This document shows, one piece after another, positions 5,373-5,976 of a DNA stretch of 5,976 nucleotides. This stretch comes from JBCDIQ01 sp039024295 (GTDB taxonomy: Bacteria > Bacteroidota > Bacteroidia > J057). Positions within the stretch are counted from its first letter, which is position 1; each line of letters begins with the position of its first letter. Where the stretch lies: the NCBI GenBank assembly GCA_039024295.1, contig JBCDIQ010000353.1:1-5976 (forward strand). Direction: 5' to 3'. A program made the position numbers and the translations under genes. Below the pieces are notes generated by a model. That model was not told where the DNA came from and ran no database searches. It saw only the letters and a program-made list of their open reading frames with translations.

Positions 5373-5976
5373 CGAAATATTTCCTCTAACTCTTCCAGGG
5401 TATTGGCTTCCGTTTGTAAATCATGTGAAATACGCCCATGTTCCAACACCACAATTCGTTCGCACACTTCCGTGACATGGTTCAGGTCATGACTAGAAAT
5501 CAACAACGTCACCGCATGGCTTTCCTTGAGTTCTCTGAGCAGGTTCTTCAGCCGAATTTGGGTGGAAGGGTCTAGGTTCGCAAAAGGCTCATCCAATATG
5601 ATGAGCTGCGGATTTCCCATCAGAGCGGCAATGATACCCGCCTTCTTCTGGTTGCCTTGGGACAAATCCCGCAAGTACTTTTTCTGCTCCAGGATTTCTC
5701 CCTGAAAGAAGTCTTTGTACCCCGCAAGGAAATCCTGCACCTGCCCTTTGTCCAGGCCGCGTAATTCGCCTACAAAATAGAAGTACTCTTCTGGCGTAAA
5801 GAAATCAATCAGGAATCCACTGTCTAGAAATGCACCGGTGATGGCTTTCCAGTCATCTCGGCCCGCGACAGGATTTTCATTAAGCATAACCTCACCATTT
5901 GATGGCTTAATTAAGTCTAATAGCAGGCGAAACATGGTGGTTTTACCTGCTCCATTGTTCCCTACCAATCCAAAAC
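5366..5976 (-). CDS. ABC-2-type export ATPase, 3' part (start outside the window)
   Basis: About the last 202 residues of an ABC ATPase are present; the frame stays open to the window edge (FGLVGNNGAGKTT), so roughly 25-30 N-terminal residues are missing. A TTG at 5968 lies inside the Walker A region and cannot be the true start. Counting from that TTG codon, Walker A is GNNGAGKTT (3-11), the signature is LSQGNQKK (102-109), Walker B is LIILDE (122-127), the D-loop is NLDP (131-134) and the switch is His160 in SSHD. The usual Q-loop glutamine appears to be replaced by Asp49 in AFLDSGFL. The class is the CcmA/ABC-2 group. From memory, closely similar Bacteroidota ATPases (GNNGAGKTTMFRL, TPEEYFYFVG) are paired with DUF5687 permeases, which here would have to lie beyond the window edge. 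The substrate is unknown. The C-terminus ends TLEELEEIFRV, normal for the family. Confidence 0.93.
   Translation of the reverse strand, partial: FGLVGNNGAGKTTMFRLLLDLIKPSNGEVMLNENPVAGRDDWKAITGAFLDSGFLIDFFTPEEYFYFVGELRGLDKGQVQDFLAGYKDFFQGEILEQKKYLRDLSQGNQKKAGIIAALMGNPQLIILDEPFANLDPSTQIRLKNLLRELKESHAVTLLISSHDLNHVTEVCERIVVLEHGRISHDLQTEANTLEELEEIFRV

Noticed and set aside
1..5976. CRISPR array, tRNA or rRNA gene, insertion sequence or prophage genes
   Set aside because: I saw no spaced direct repeats, no tRNA cloverleaf or rRNA-like sequence, and no transposase, integrase or phage motifs in any frame.

Overview
The window looks like chromosomal DNA from a member of the Bacteroidota, probably a Cytophagia- or Flavobacteriia-type bacterium. 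The evidence is a TonB-dependent receptor whose plug is preceded by a carboxypeptidase-regulatory-like domain, a lipoprotein with Ser-Asp-Asp after the lipid-anchor cysteine, an ABC ATPase of a type familiar from this phylum, weak or absent Shine-Dalgarno sequences, and moderate GC in genes with AT-rich spacers. Genus cannot be told from the sequence alone.

Layout. Positions 1-354 hold no gene. They carry a 29-bp imperfect palindrome (163-191), a foldable leader-like element (200-247) and a short palindrome (263-275), all upstream of a large outer-membrane receptor gene (355-2889, +). The receptor's plug resembles the aerobactin/rhizobactin receptor class (IutA/RhtA-like), so uptake of a ferric siderophore is the best guess. 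A strong intrinsic terminator (2936-2962) closes this unit. Next comes a two-gene + strand operon. A 93-residue DUF427 protein (3064-3345) overlaps by 4 bases (ATGA) an ABC ATPase of the quaternary-amine/osmoprotectant class (3342-4307). That ATPase has a short, non-canonical C-terminus in place of tandem CBS domains, and no permease or binding protein lies beside it.

The rest is on the minus strand and converges on that operon. Reading in transcription order, there is the 3' part of an ABC-2-type export ATPase (5366-5976, start outside the window), then a coiled-coil lipoprotein gene (4630-5259). Its frame stays open for 55 sense codons beyond the TAG stop, down to 4462. A hairpin that pairs fully only in minus-strand RNA (4363-4393) sits beyond that point, so transcription probably continues to there. 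The best reading is that one roughly 265-residue protein has been split by a TAG, although a separate 48-residue ORF (4462-4608) is possible.

The genes do not form one obvious system. The receptor is a self-contained iron-uptake candidate, the DUF427/ATPase pair is a translationally coupled unit of unknown purpose, and the lipoprotein and export ATPase are adjacent but separated by 106 bases with their own candidate signals. Nothing here is convincing as a new defence or mobile system. The observations most worth checking are the TAG-split lipoprotein, the palindrome upstream of the receptor, and the coupled DUF427/ATPase pair without a transporter.
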